Positions 24,299 through 32,676 of a DNA stretch of 64,000 nt are shown in pieces. A model generated the notes under the pieces. It saw only the letters and a program-made list of their open reading frames with translations. It had not been told where the DNA came from and did not search any database. Every line of letters starts with the position of its first letter. Positions within the stretch are counted from its first letter, which is position 1. This DNA comes from CAZYVU01 sp964651435 (GTDB taxonomy: Bacteria; Desulfobacterota; Syntrophorhabdia; Syntrophorhabdales; CAYQXL01): positions 53,102 to 117,101 of the forward strand of contig CAZYVU010000003.1 in assembly GCA_964651435.1 (NCBI GenBank), read 5' to 3'. Position numbers and translations under genes: made by a program.

Positions 24299-24746
24299 TC
24301 TCAACCAGTTTTCCGTAGATCGGGTGTGCCCTGACCTTGGCCATCAGTTTCTGCTCGCGGTAGCGCATCCTCCTGGCCTCCGCGGCCCCTGCTTCGTGGT
24401 CGAAGCCGGCTATATGGACCATGCCGTGAACGATGAGCGCCAGGAGCCTGTCGTAAAAGGGGAATCCGGAGTCTTCCGCCTCCTCGGCAGCCCGTTCAAC
24501 GGATATGATGATATCCCCCAGGACTTCGCCCTCGGCACAGGCGCCGTAGCCGAAGGAGATGACATTCGTCGGCCTGTTCCTGTCAAAGTATTGTTTGTTT
24601 ATTTGGGTGATGCGCCTGTTGCTGACCAGCAGCAGGCTAAGGTCTCCGGCGCCCAGCGAGAGGCTGCCGATGACATCACCGACGATGTGGGCGAGGGCGG
24701 TTGCATCAACCCTGCGCTGTTTTTGGGAGTTTTTTATCAGTACCAT
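24279..24746 (-). CDS. ybeY: Endoribonuclease YbeY, rRNA maturation factor
   Basis: Metal-dependent RNase acting in 16S rRNA 3' processing and ribosome quality control. The 155 residues are normal for the family. The zinc site HGMVHIAGFDHE (family H-G-x3-H-x5-H pattern) is at about residues 115-126, and the RPTNVISFGYG segment at about 58-68. The start overlaps the end of pgpH by 41 bases. The stop lies in the right-hand copy of the 24-bp repeat, so the last residues (SADA) come from repeat sequence. Confidence 0.92.
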   Translation of the reverse strand: MVLIKNSQKQRRVDATALAHIVGDVIGSLSLGAGDLSLLLVSNRRITQINKQYFDRNRPTNVISFGYGACAEGEVLGDIIISVERAAEEAEDSGFPFYDRLLALIVHGMVHIAGFDHEAGAAEARRMRYREQKLMAKVRAHPIYGKLVEIRSADA

Positions 24747-26358
24747 TGGGGGCCGCCGTTATTTTTTCCGGGTATTCGATGCGATGGTGGAAGATGCCCA
24801 GAAGTATGTTGGTAAAACTCTTCTCTATGCCATAGAGGTCTTTCATCGTCAGCTCGCACTCATCGAGCTGTCCGTCCACGAAGATGCGCTCTATGATCTG
24901 CTGCACGTGCGACTCGATACGTTTCGGCGTGGGATCCTCAAGGGTCCGCGATGCCGCTTCCACGGCGTCGGCCAGCATGACGATACCCGCTTCCTTGGTC
25001 TGTGGCTTAGGGCCCGCGTACCGGAAGTCCTTTTCCTCGATAATATGCAGGGTAGGGTCTTCCCGCTCTTTGGCCCTGCTGTAAAAGTAACTGACGAGGC
25101 TCGTGCCGTGATGCTGGCGGACGATATCCTCCAGTTTGGTGCCGAGCCGGAAGCGTGCGGCAAGCTCCGTGCCCTCCTTGACGTGGGAGTGAATGATGAG
25201 GGCGCTCATGCTCGGTGAAAGGGCCTTGTGGGCATCCTCGAACCCCTTCCGGTTTTCGATAAAATAGTGGGGCATCTTCAGCTTGCCCACATCGTGGTAG
25301 TACGCTGCCACCCTTGCCAGCAGAGGGTTTGCGCCTATCCGCTCCGCTGCCGCCTTGGACAGGTTTCCCACCACGATGCTGTGGTGGTAGGTCCCCGGCG
25401 CATTGATCATCATTTCTTCGAGGAGCGGGTGCTCGAGATCGGCAAGTTCGAGAAGCCGTATATCCGTCGTGTAGTCAAAAAGATACTCGACGACGGGCAA
25501 TAACCCCATGGCGATGAAGCTGCTCAGGATTCCAGCGATGAGGACGAAAGAAAGCCTCAGGGGAATGCCGGACAGGGAATCACCGGTGAAGACGTTGAGC
25601 AGAAAGGTGACGAGGCACATGATGAGTGAGGTGAGGAGGCCCGCCCTGAGAATCATGTTGCGGCGTTCGCATTTCCCGGAGAAGTATGCTGCGCAAATGT
25701 TCCCCAGGAAAAAGTAGAGTACCATAGAGATGGTGTTTTCGAGAACAAATGAGACGGACAGGGCGAAGAGAACGACGAGAATGATGGCCGCCTCGGAAAA
25801 AAGAACGATCCTAAGAACCATGCCGAAAAAGAAGAGTGGAACGATATACAGGATATTTCCAGCGTACTGAGGGGCGAACTGCTCGAAGACCGTTGTAGAG
25901 AGCCGCAAAAGCAGAACGGAAAAGACCGAAAGAGATGTGACGAAGAGGAGGTCCTTCTGGGAGAGAGAAAACTTCTTGATGTTCCGGTTCGCAAACTCGA
26001 TGAGGATGGTTGTGGCGATGAAGAGGAGGAAGACGAGGGAGAGGAACTTTGTGATGGGCAGAAAATGCTGGCCCAACAGCCCCTTAAGTGCCGAGAGCCT
26101 CCGAAGGTGTTCCGCATTGATCCGTTCGCCTTCGCGGACGATTACCTCGCCGCGCTTGATTGTTATATCGGCCTCCGGCGAGTACACATCCTCCGTAGCC
26201 CTCACGGTGGAACGGACCACTTCCCCCAGGCCATATTCGTCAAACCAGAATGGATTCTGGATGGAAATGATAAGAGAGACGACAAGGGAGAAGAGAAAAA
26301 ATACGAGAAGCCTCTTAAGATCGGGGTACGAGGGAGGTTTATCTTTTCCGTTCTGCAT
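24706..26358 (-). CDS. Membrane HD-domain phosphohydrolase (PgpH-like)
   Basis: Seven-transmembrane protein with a cytoplasmic HD domain. Relatives such as Listeria PgpH hydrolyse cyclic di-AMP; whether this one does is inference. From ATG 26358 the product is 550 residues: one N-terminal helix (about 14-33), a short extracytoplasmic stretch (about 34-90), six or seven helices (about 90-290), then the HD domain (about 310-500) with YHHSIVVGNLSKAAAERIG, AAYYHDVGKLKMPHYF and IIHSHVKEGTELA. Family members often exceed 700 residues because of a large extracellular 7TMR-HDED domain, which here is largely missing. The gene overlaps phoH by 20 bases and ybeY by 41. Confidence 0.85.
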   Translation of the reverse strand: MQNGKDKPPSYPDLKRLLVFFLFSLVVSLIISIQNPFWFDEYGLGEVVRSTVRATEDVYSPEADITIKRGEVIVREGERINAEHLRRLSALKGLLGQHFLPITKFLSLVFLLFIATTILIEFANRNIKKFSLSQKDLLFVTSLSVFSVLLLRLSTTVFEQFAPQYAGNILYIVPLFFFGMVLRIVLFSEAAIILVVLFALSVSFVLENTISMVLYFFLGNICAAYFSGKCERRNMILRAGLLTSLIMCLVTFLLNVFTGDSLSGIPLRLSFVLIAGILSSFIAMGLLPVVEYLFDYTTDIRLLELADLEHPLLEEMMINAPGTYHHSIVVGNLSKAAAERIGANPLLARVAAYYHDVGKLKMPHYFIENRKGFEDAHKALSPSMSALIIHSHVKEGTELAARFRLGTKLEDIVRQHHGTSLVSYFYSRAKEREDPTLHIIEEKDFRYAGPKPQTKEAGIVMLADAVEAASRTLEDPTPKRIESHVQQIIERIFVDGQLDECELTMKDLYGIEKSFTNILLGIFHHRIEYPEKITAAPNGTDKKLPKTAQG

Positions 26359-27340
26359 CGGCGGGTTCCCGCTGAGGTTTTTCCTTGGACTCGTATGCCC
26401 GTATGATCTTTTGAACGAGAGGATGCCTGACCACATCCTTCTCGGAAAAATAGACGAATTGGATGCCCTTGATGCCCTTAAGAATGGTCTGTATCTCTAC
26501 GAGACCGCTTGCCTTCTTGTCGGGTAAATCGATCTGTGTGATGTCTCCCGTAATGACCGTTTTCGACGAAAACCCGAGCCGCGTGAGAAACATCTTCATC
26601 TGTTCGGAGGCCGTGTTCTGGGCCTCGTCGAGAATGACAAAGGCGTCGTTCAGCGTCCGCCCCCTCATGAAGGCCAGAGGGGCGATCTCGATCACATTTC
26701 TCTCGATGAGGCGGGTGGCCCGTTCGATGTCGAGCATGTCGTAGAGGGCATCGTAGAGCGGCCTGAGGTAGGGGTTCACCTTTTCGTACATCGTGCCCGG
26801 CAGATAGCCCAGCTTTTCTCCCGCCTCGATGGCCGGCCTCGCCAGTATAATACGGGAAACCTCTTTCCGGTAGTATGCCGAAAGTGCCATGGCCATGGCC
26901 AAATAGGTCTTACCTGTGCCGGCCGGGCCCACCCCGATGACCATATCGTATTTACCGATGGCCTCGACGTATCGGGTCTGGTTTCGCCCCTTCGGCACGA
27001 TTACCTTTCGGGAAGGGAATATCTGGATCTGATGGCCGCCCGTTGCGCCTTCAGTGCCCTCGGAGTGGGCGAGAAAGCGTACCGCATGGTCGATGTCGCT
27101 CGGGTTAATGGAAAAACCCTTCATCACCATGCCCTTGAGCTCGTCGATGACCTTTCCGGTGCTCTCCAGGTCTTTCTTGCCGCCGACGACGGTCAGGTGA
27201 TTTCCCCTGACGCTTGCCCTTATGTTGAAGTACTTTTTGAGATGTTTGATGTTTTCTTCGCGGGGCCCGAATATGTTGCGGGCCACGTTGATATCATCAA
27301 AGGAGAGCCTTAAAAGGCTCTCTTCGGTCTGTTCGGCCAA
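26339..27340 (-). CDS. phoH: PhoH family ATPase
   Basis: Cytoplasmic ATPase of the PhoH/YbeZ group, which works with YbeY and is linked to RNA processing. The 333 residues have an N-terminal KH-like region (about 20-80), then the P-loop GVGPAGTGKTYLAMAMAL (about 135-152), Walker B DAFVILDEAQNTASEQMKMF, and GDITQIDLP. The start is TTG at 27340 behind a GGAGGA about 15 bases upstream. Synteny phoH-pgpH-ybeY is conserved across many bacteria and supports all three calls. Confidence 0.93.
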   Translation of the reverse strand: MAEQTEESLLRLSFDDINVARNIFGPREENIKHLKKYFNIRASVRGNHLTVVGGKKDLESTGKVIDELKGMVMKGFSINPSDIDHAVRFLAHSEGTEGATGGHQIQIFPSRKVIVPKGRNQTRYVEAIGKYDMVIGVGPAGTGKTYLAMAMALSAYYRKEVSRIILARPAIEAGEKLGYLPGTMYEKVNPYLRPLYDALYDMLDIERATRLIERNVIEIAPLAFMRGRTLNDAFVILDEAQNTASEQMKMFLTRLGFSSKTVITGDITQIDLPDKKASGLVEIQTILKGIKGIQFVYFSEKDVVRHPLVQKIIRAYESKEKPQREPADAERKR

Positions 27341-27390
27341 AAAGGTGTCCGATCCTCCTCAGTTAAGAAATTGCTCCCTGCTCTGCGGAG

Positions 27391-27399
27391 ATTATAACA
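27391..27399 (-). promoter_or_regulatory. Extended -10 promoter for the phoH operon
   Basis: On the minus strand TGT precedes a perfect TATAAT (27396-27391), an extended -10 arrangement about 50 bases before phoH. No good -35 box is seen 17 bases further up. Confidence 0.55.
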
Positions 27400-27426
27400 C
27401 AACGGGGATTTTTTTGCTTCACACCC

Positions 27427-28482
27427 TCACTTCCATATATCGGTCTGTGGTTGCGGGAGCTGGTGCGACATGATCTGCTGGATATACCTGTTAAACCCGT
27501 CGCTACCCGCCTTCTCCAGCTTTTCTACCTCCGGGCGCAGGCGGTTCATGACCTTTTCGTCCTTGACGACGCTCGCAGGGTAGTTCATATACGACGCCCT
27601 CCTCAGGAGGGAGTAGGCTTGCCGCTCCACCTTCGTCAGGGCAAGGTACGTATCCAGCTCTTCCAGCATCTGATCCTTCTTCTCGTCCAGATATCCGTCG
27701 ACATACATGAGAAGGTTGAGGCTGAAGTCGGCCTGAGAGAAGTAGCTGTGCATGGCGTCGAGGTTCTCGACGAGCAACCTGATCTCGGCGACGATCTCGT
27801 CATCCGTCATTGGAATGAAGGTTCCGTCTTCGACCATCTTCACCATCGGTGACATGGGGTGCATGGCAAAGGTCCTGACGCGAATGAAGTCAGGTTGTAT
27901 CAGGTTAAGAAGCCGCGCCGTCTCGACGGCATGTTCTTCGCTGAGGCCCTTGCCGCCCAGGCCGGGCATGATGTATTCGGACAGTTGAATCCCGGCCTCA
28001 ACAACCCTCTTGCCGCCTTCGACGATATCCTCCGGCGTAATGCCTTTTCGTATCATTTTCAAAACTGTGGCCGAGCCGCTCTCCATCCCCACATGGATTC
28101 TGTTCAGCCCCTCCTCTTTCAACTGCTTGAGCTCCTCGACGGTCTTTCGCTTCAACGTCGTCGAGCGTGCGTAGCTTGTAATCCGTTCGATGTGGGGGAA
28201 ATTTTGCCTCAGATAGGCAAGAATCTGCAGGAGCTGATCCGTCGGAACCGTCAGGCTGTCGGCATCCTGAAGGAACACTGTTTTGACCATCCGTTCGTAG
28301 CCCTTATACTCCGAGACCATGGCGTCTATATCCTTCTTGACCTCATCCACGCTCCGTCTCGAAAACTTAGTCCCTTTGTAGGCGGGACAAAATAAGCATT
28401 GGTTCCAAGGGCAGTTCCGCGTCACCCTTACGAGAAGGCTCTGGGCTTCGCTGGGCGGCCGTATGACTCCCTGTTCGTACAT
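27427..28482 (-). CDS. Radical SAM protein of unknown reaction
   Basis: A 351-residue protein from ATG 28482, well placed behind AGGAG. The N-terminal cluster-binding motif is C24-P-W-N-Q-C29-L-F-C32, that is CX4CX2C instead of the usual CX3CX2C. Later TIM-barrel motifs are present: VFLQDADSL (about 84-92), EEGLNRIHVGMESGSATVL (the SAM-binding E/GxE region), and YIMPGLGGKG. It looks like the Elp3/HemN-like radical SAM group. No C-terminal accessory domain is recognisable; the last 100 residues are helical. It lies upstream of phoH on the same strand, but phoH seems to have its own promoter. Confidence 0.85.
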   Translation of the reverse strand: MYEQGVIRPPSEAQSLLVRVTRNCPWNQCLFCPAYKGTKFSRRSVDEVKKDIDAMVSEYKGYERMVKTVFLQDADSLTVPTDQLLQILAYLRQNFPHIERITSYARSTTLKRKTVEELKQLKEEGLNRIHVGMESGSATVLKMIRKGITPEDIVEGGKRVVEAGIQLSEYIMPGLGGKGLSEEHAVETARLLNLIQPDFIRVRTFAMHPMSPMVKMVEDGTFIPMTDDEIVAEIRLLVENLDAMHSYFSQADFSLNLLMYVDGYLDEKKDQMLEELDTYLALTKVERQAYSLLRRASYMNYPASVVKDEKVMNRLRPEVEKLEKAGSDGFNRYIQQIMSHQLPQPQTDIWK

Positions 28483-28611
28483 TATATTCTCCTTTCTCCG
28501 GCCCGCTTTCGGGGTCACCCTTAATATAGGCACTGAATCGCAAGACCGCAAGGCGGCGAGGCCCAAAAGGAGGCGTTGTCAAGAGGGAGACTTTCGAGTA
28601 AACTATGAGCC

Positions 28612-29856
28612 ATGAGCAAGATACTGATTATTGACGACGAAAGAGACATTCTGGATAGCCTGTCGTCGGTCCTGGAGGACGAAGGCTTTACGGTGGTGAA
28701 GGCGGCTAACGGTGTCGAGGGCCTGTCCGTGTTTGCGAGGGAGCAGCCCGACCTGGTGCTCCTCGACGTGTGGATGCCTGAGATGGACGGCCTGGAGGTG
28801 TTGAGCCTCATCAAGAAAGAGGCCGGTCATGCGGTGGTCATTGTCATTTCCGGCCACGGAACCATCTCCACCGCTGTAGAGGCCGTCAAGATGGGCGCCT
28901 ATGACTTTCTGGAGAAACCATTGCACGTCGACAAGGTGCTCGAGGTGATCAACCGCGGGCTCGCAAGGGACGTGCGGTCCCCGGAGCCCGTCGATGACTT
29001 CAAGATTGAGGCGGCAGGCGGTCCCCAGCTTTTCCGGCAGCGAACGATCCGGAAGAGCACCGTCGTGTATGGTATGGGACTCCACTCGGGGACGAAGACG
29101 GGCATGATACTGCTTCCCATGCCCGAGAATACGGGGATTGTCTTCGAACACGTGCCCGACGGGGAGCGCATCCCGGCCTACGTGGATTATGTGTACTCTG
29201 TGGGATACGCCTCATCTGTGAAAGGCAAGAACTGTGTAGTGAGGACGATCGAGCATCTTCTGGCGGCACTCCACATGTACGGTATCACGAACCTTCTTGT
29301 GAAGGTTAGCGAAGAGGTGCCCATCTTTGACGGGTCGGCCGCTGAGATGTGCGGAAAGATCGAGGAGGCCGGCCTGACGGACCAGTCCTCAGGCATAGAG
29401 CCGGTAAGGATCGACCGCACAGTGGCGCTTCCCGGCCTTTCCGACGGACGCCATCTGTCCATCGAGCCCTGCGACAGGTTCGAGGTCGACTATACGCTCG
29501 ATCACGCCAAGCCGATCGGCTTCCAGAACTACCACTTTCGGGGTGATGCCGCGGATTTTGTCCGCGAGATAGCACCTGCAAGGACCTTCGGCTTCATCAA
29601 GGACTTTGAGAGGCTTTCAAGCATGGGGCTCGCCTCGGGGGGGCGGATCAACAACGTCATTATCCTGAGCGACGAAGAGGTGGTCAATACGAAGCTCCGG
29701 TTTGCCGATGAGTTTGTGCGGCACAAGATCCTTGACGTGGTAGGCGATTTCTATCTGCTCAACAGGCCTGTGCTGGGCAAGGTTGTGGCCAGGCAGACAG
29801 GTCACCTCGAAAACATCGGGCTGATTCGGGAGCTGAAGCGGCTCTACCTCAACTGA
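28612..29856 (+). CDS. lpxC: Response-regulator receiver domain fused to LpxC
   Basis: A single 414-residue frame. Residues 1-120 are a complete NtrC-like receiver domain: acidic pair D8/D9, phospho-acceptor D52 in LVLLDVWMPEMDG, S80 in VIVISGHGT, and K102 in YDFLEKP. After a linker (about 120-142), residues 143-414 are UDP-3-O-acyl-GlcNAc deacetylase, the committed step of lipid A synthesis. Zinc ligands and catalytic residues are intact: E214-H215 in RTIEHLLAAL, H371 and D375 in HKILDVVGD, and H398 in TGHLENIGL. No Met lies between residues 94 and 155, so a separate LpxC start is unlikely. A TTGTCA-N17-TAAACT pair (28576-28604) would give an almost leaderless mRNA; no ribosome site is seen. 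No histidine kinase is nearby. The stop overlaps mobB by 13 bases. Confidence 0.93.
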   Translation: MSKILIIDDERDILDSLSSVLEDEGFTVVKAANGVEGLSVFAREQPDLVLLDVWMPEMDGLEVLSLIKKEAGHAVVIVISGHGTISTAVEAVKMGAYDFLEKPLHVDKVLEVINRGLARDVRSPEPVDDFKIEAAGGPQLFRQRTIRKSTVVYGMGLHSGTKTGMILLPMPENTGIVFEHVPDGERIPAYVDYVYSVGYASSVKGKNCVVRTIEHLLAALHMYGITNLLVKVSEEVPIFDGSAAEMCGKIEEAGLTDQSSGIEPVRIDRTVALPGLSDGRHLSIEPCDRFEVDYTLDHAKPIGFQNYHFRGDAADFVREIAPARTFGFIKDFERLSSMGLASGGRINNVIILSDEEVVNTKLRFADEFVRHKILDVVGDFYLLNRPVLGKVVARQTGHLENIGLIRELKRLYLN

Positions 29857-30350
29857 AACAGGTCGACGACGAAGGCGGCTATCTTTTCAACGTCGTCCCT
29901 TTTGAACGTCGGTAGGGGCAGCTCGACGGGTTCATCGGTAACGATGGCCACGATGCCGGTGCGGCTTAACGCAAGGGGTTTGTCGCTTCCCTTTGCGGCG
30001 TAGACTTCAATCTTGGGTACGTCGGCGTCCTTACACCCCTCAATAAGGCAGATGTGGGCATTGACGGCGAATCTTGACACGATCTCACGCAGGTCCGGCT
30101 TGCCGGGGATGTCGGCCGTAAGGGCGATCTTGTGCGGCAGCAGCAGCATGGTGGCCACCGCCCCCGCTTTCCGGTGGCGATGGGAATCCTTGCCCGGCTT
30201 ATCGATCCGCAAATCATGAGGGTGATGCTTTGCCGTGGCAACCCGGAGGCCTTTTGCCTTCAGTGCTCCGATGAGCCTCTCGACGAGGGTCGTTTTTCCC
30301 GTCTTCGAGTGGCCAATGATTCCAAGAACGGGTAAGCCGGCGTCCTGCAT
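29844..30350 (-). CDS. mobB: Molybdopterin-guanine dinucleotide biosynthesis adaptor MobB
   Basis: GTP-binding helper of MobA in attaching GMP to molybdopterin for Mo/W enzymes. The 168 residues show the P-loop LGIIGHSKTGKTTLVERLI (about 8-26), then ATAKHHPHDLRIDKPGKDSH (a conserved MobB segment that holds the family His/Asp residues) and LIEGCKDADVPKIEVY. It ends inside the 3' end of lpxC on the opposite strand and lies 3 bases after the Nudix gene, so the two are co-transcribed. No mobA or molybdoenzyme gene is in view. Confidence 0.9.
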   Translation of the reverse strand: MQDAGLPVLGIIGHSKTGKTTLVERLIGALKAKGLRVATAKHHPHDLRIDKPGKDSHRHRKAGAVATMLLLPHKIALTADIPGKPDLREIVSRFAVNAHICLIEGCKDADVPKIEVYAAKGSDKPLALSRTGIVAIVTDEPVELPLPTFKRDDVEKIAAFVVDLFQLR

Positions 30351-30353
30351 GGG

Positions 30354-30890
30354 CTATGCGTTGTAAAGGTTGAGGAAATGGAAAGCCACCAGAACGAGGG
30401 CATGGCTGATGGTGCCGTTTCTGATGAGAGACGGGATCTCATCGACGGGCACAAGCACCACATCAATATCCTCGTCGGGATCCAGGTTGGAGTCGGCAAC
30501 CTTTACGGCGTTGTGAACGAGGTAGGTGTGGCAGAGGTTCGTGAAGATTGCAGGGTTGGGGTTCGTTGTCCCCAGGTGAAGAACCCTTTCCCCGGAAAAG
30601 CCTGTTTCTTCCAAAAGCTCCCGCAGGGCCGCTTCTTCCGAGCTTGCTTCCTCCACGATGCCCCCCGGTATTTCCAGGGTGACATCCTTGGACCCATGGC
30701 GGAACTGCCTGACCATAACCACCTTCCCGTCGTCGGTAAGGGGTATGATGTTGACCCAATCGTTGGCCTCGATGACGTAAAATGTCTCGACCCTGCTCGT
30801 CCTGGGCGAACGGGCCTTCTTCGTCCGTATCTGAAAAACGCCGTAATCCTTATCTACCCTGGAGTCGAGAAGTTCCCACTCTTTGATCAT
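30354..30890 (-). CDS. Nudix hydrolase (ADP-ribose pyrophosphatase-like)
   Basis: Hydrolyses a nucleoside diphosphate linked to another moiety. The 178 residues contain a perfect Nudix box, GGIVEEASSEEAALRELLEE-TG (about residues 79-101), which binds the catalytic metal. The preceding VMVRQFRHGSKDVTLEIP is typical of the ADP-ribose/NudF-like branch. Possible starts are ATG 30890 (MIKEWELLDS, chosen by family alignment) and ATG 30905; neither has a clear ribosome site. It precedes mobB by 3 bases. Confidence 0.87.
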   Translation of the reverse strand: MIKEWELLDSRVDKDYGVFQIRTKKARSPRTSRVETFYVIEANDWVNIIPLTDDGKVVMVRQFRHGSKDVTLEIPGGIVEEASSEEAALRELLEETGFSGERVLHLGTTNPNPAIFTNLCHTYLVHNAVKVADSNLDPDEDIDVVLVPVDEIPSLIRNGTISHALVLVAFHFLNLYNA

Positions 30891-30958
30891 GGTTAAGGGT
30901 ACCATAGGAACCCGACGAAGAGCAACGGCTACGGATAGCCCACGCTCGCGTAAGCGGA

Positions 30959-32293
30959 CTATTTTGTAAAAAGGCCTTCGTAAGCCGCCACACCTGCCTC
31001 ATAGCCCCTTTGGTTCTTTGCCCAATCTTGATGGCAGCCGTTGCAGGAGTTGGCCAGTGCGGAGCCGGGGTCTTTCTTAAATAGCGCGAGGCTTTCCGAC
31101 GGCTTAATGATCCTGAAGTCGTGCGAATGGATATCCCCTGCTTCGGCGGACGAGGCTGTCCTTACCATGTGGCAGCCTGAGCACTTTCCCGTACCCCTTG
31201 TCTCGGGCGCATAGTTATGCTTTGTGTGGGCACGGATTGCCGCGGGGCTCGCAAACCTCTTGTCTTTGCCGTGGCAGGACAGACAGAGGTTGTTGTTGTG
31301 ATCGGCCCTGACGAGCTGGTTCTCCCCGGGCCCGCCATGGGCTGCATGGCAGTCCCAGCAGGCGACCTTTGCCGCGTAGTGTTTGCTTTTCAGGAGGTCA
31401 TTCCACTGTTGGTGATGTTGCCGTGAATGTGCCTGCGGATCTCCCCAGACCCCCGGTTTAAATCGGTAGAAATCGGCCAGGTTGTCTCCCGGCTTGAAGG
31501 GCTTGTTTTCTTTATCATTCCAGGGAAACTCGAAGGTTCCGGCGGGAACGCTTACCCCCCGGTTGTGACACTGACCGCAGACTTCGATTGCCCGTTCATA
31601 TGCGATCTTCCTGGGATTCACAATCTTCCCCTTCGACTTGGGCGCTTTCACGTGCTCCGAACCGGGACCGTGGCAGCGTTCACAACCCGTATTCAGCTCC
31701 ACGTAAACCGATTCATAACCACCGTTAATCTTCTTAAGCTGTAAGCCCGTGTTGTGGCACCCCGCGCAGCTCATTTCAAAGGACTTGTTGGCGGCGATGG
31801 TCTTCAGGCTTCCATCGTCGTTGTACCAGTTCTGCAGATTGTAGGGTACCCAGCGGGACGTCGCCTGGTTCCACTGGATGGGGAGGATAAAGTGATTGTT
31901 TCCTATCCTTGCCTGGTACCGCTGCTTCCACCCCCACCCTCCGTAAGTCCGCACAATATCGTAGGTCATTTCTTTGGACGGGTCTCTTGCATCAACAAGT
32001 GTGGCACGATAGGCGCCGCCGGGACCTTTCGACAGCTTGACCATCACCTCAGGGATGCTGCCGGCCTTGAGCTTCACCGTTCCCCCCCAATCGACCACAA
32101 CGGTGTCGTTGGTAGGGCTTAAGACCTGCTGGGACTTGTTGTGCAGCGTATCCCTCCAATTATCGTGGATTGCCTTGTGACATTTCACGCACTGCTCGGA
32201 ACCGACGACCGTCTGGGCGAGCGCAGCAACCGGCAGAAGCATCGCTGTTATACAGCAGAGGACGATTTTTGGAATAGCCACCCTTGCAGGCAT
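30959..32293 (-). CDS. Octaheme c-type cytochrome, secreted
   Basis: Periplasmic or outer-surface electron carrier or reductase. The 444 residues begin with a signal peptide (MPARVAIPKIVLCCITAMLLPVAALA). Eight CxxCH sites are present in order: CVKCH (about 35), CAGCH (about 178), CERCH (about 204), CGQCH (about 238), CWDCH, CLSCH, CSGCH and CNGCH near the end. The CERCHGPGSEH arrangement recalls the cytochrome c554/multiheme family. A heme-free stretch (about 55-170) with many Trp and Tyr separates the first site from the rest and may be a separate fold. No quinol oxidase or porin partner is adjacent. It could serve extracellular or interspecies electron transfer. Confidence 0.92.
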   Translation of the reverse strand: MPARVAIPKIVLCCITAMLLPVAALAQTVVGSEQCVKCHKAIHDNWRDTLHNKSQQVLSPTNDTVVVDWGGTVKLKAGSIPEVMVKLSKGPGGAYRATLVDARDPSKEMTYDIVRTYGGWGWKQRYQARIGNNHFILPIQWNQATSRWVPYNLQNWYNDDGSLKTIAANKSFEMSCAGCHNTGLQLKKINGGYESVYVELNTGCERCHGPGSEHVKAPKSKGKIVNPRKIAYERAIEVCGQCHNRGVSVPAGTFEFPWNDKENKPFKPGDNLADFYRFKPGVWGDPQAHSRQHHQQWNDLLKSKHYAAKVACWDCHAAHGGPGENQLVRADHNNNLCLSCHGKDKRFASPAAIRAHTKHNYAPETRGTGKCSGCHMVRTASSAEAGDIHSHDFRIIKPSESLALFKKDPGSALANSCNGCHQDWAKNQRGYEAGVAAYEGLFTK

Positions 32294-32340
32294 CGTAATA
32301 CCTCCCCGTTATGTCGTAAGTCCGGGTGCCTTATCAGCCG

Positions 32341-32637
32341 CTACTTTCTCTTCTGTTTCATTGGAGCGCCACAGCAGATGAGGTCGCATGTCTCAACGCA
32401 ACCGCATGCCGTGTCGACGCTTACAACGATACCGCAGACTTCGCAGGCGAGTCTGGCCCCTTCCTTCAACTGCTTGCTTTTCGCTCCCGCTGCCTTGGCA
32501 GGCGCCTTCTTTGGGGCTGTCGCCTTCGCCGCCTTGGGCTCGGCCGCCTTCTTTGTTGCCGGCTTCGCAGATGTTGCCTTCTTTGCAGCCGGCTTCGCAG
32601 GTGCCGGTTTTGTTGCAGCAGTCTTCGTTGCCATCAA
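32341..32637 (-). CDS. Ala/Lys/Pro-rich basic protein with C-terminal desulforedoxin-like Cys domain
   Basis: A 98-residue product. Residues 2-55 are almost only Ala, Lys, Pro and Thr in AAKKA/PAKPA-type repeats, like histone H1-type bacterial DNA-binding tails. Residues 62-92 carry seven Cys: LACEVCGIVVSV, then ACGC, ETC and ICCGAPM. The C-x2-C followed by C-C-G-x-P-M matches the FeS4 site of desulforedoxin and of the desulfoferrodoxin N-terminus, with an insertion containing three more Cys. The site could bind Fe or Zn. It stands alone behind the promoter at 32677-32704. The two halves are clearly visible; DNA binding is inferred from the composition only. Confidence 0.82.
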   Translation of the reverse strand: MMATKTAATKPAPAKPAAKKATSAKPATKKAAEPKAAKATAPKKAPAKAAGAKSKQLKEGARLACEVCGIVVSVDTACGCVETCDLICCGAPMKQKRK

Positions 32638-32676
32638 TGAACCCCCTTATTAGAGTATTTTTGAGCGGTTGTTTCT

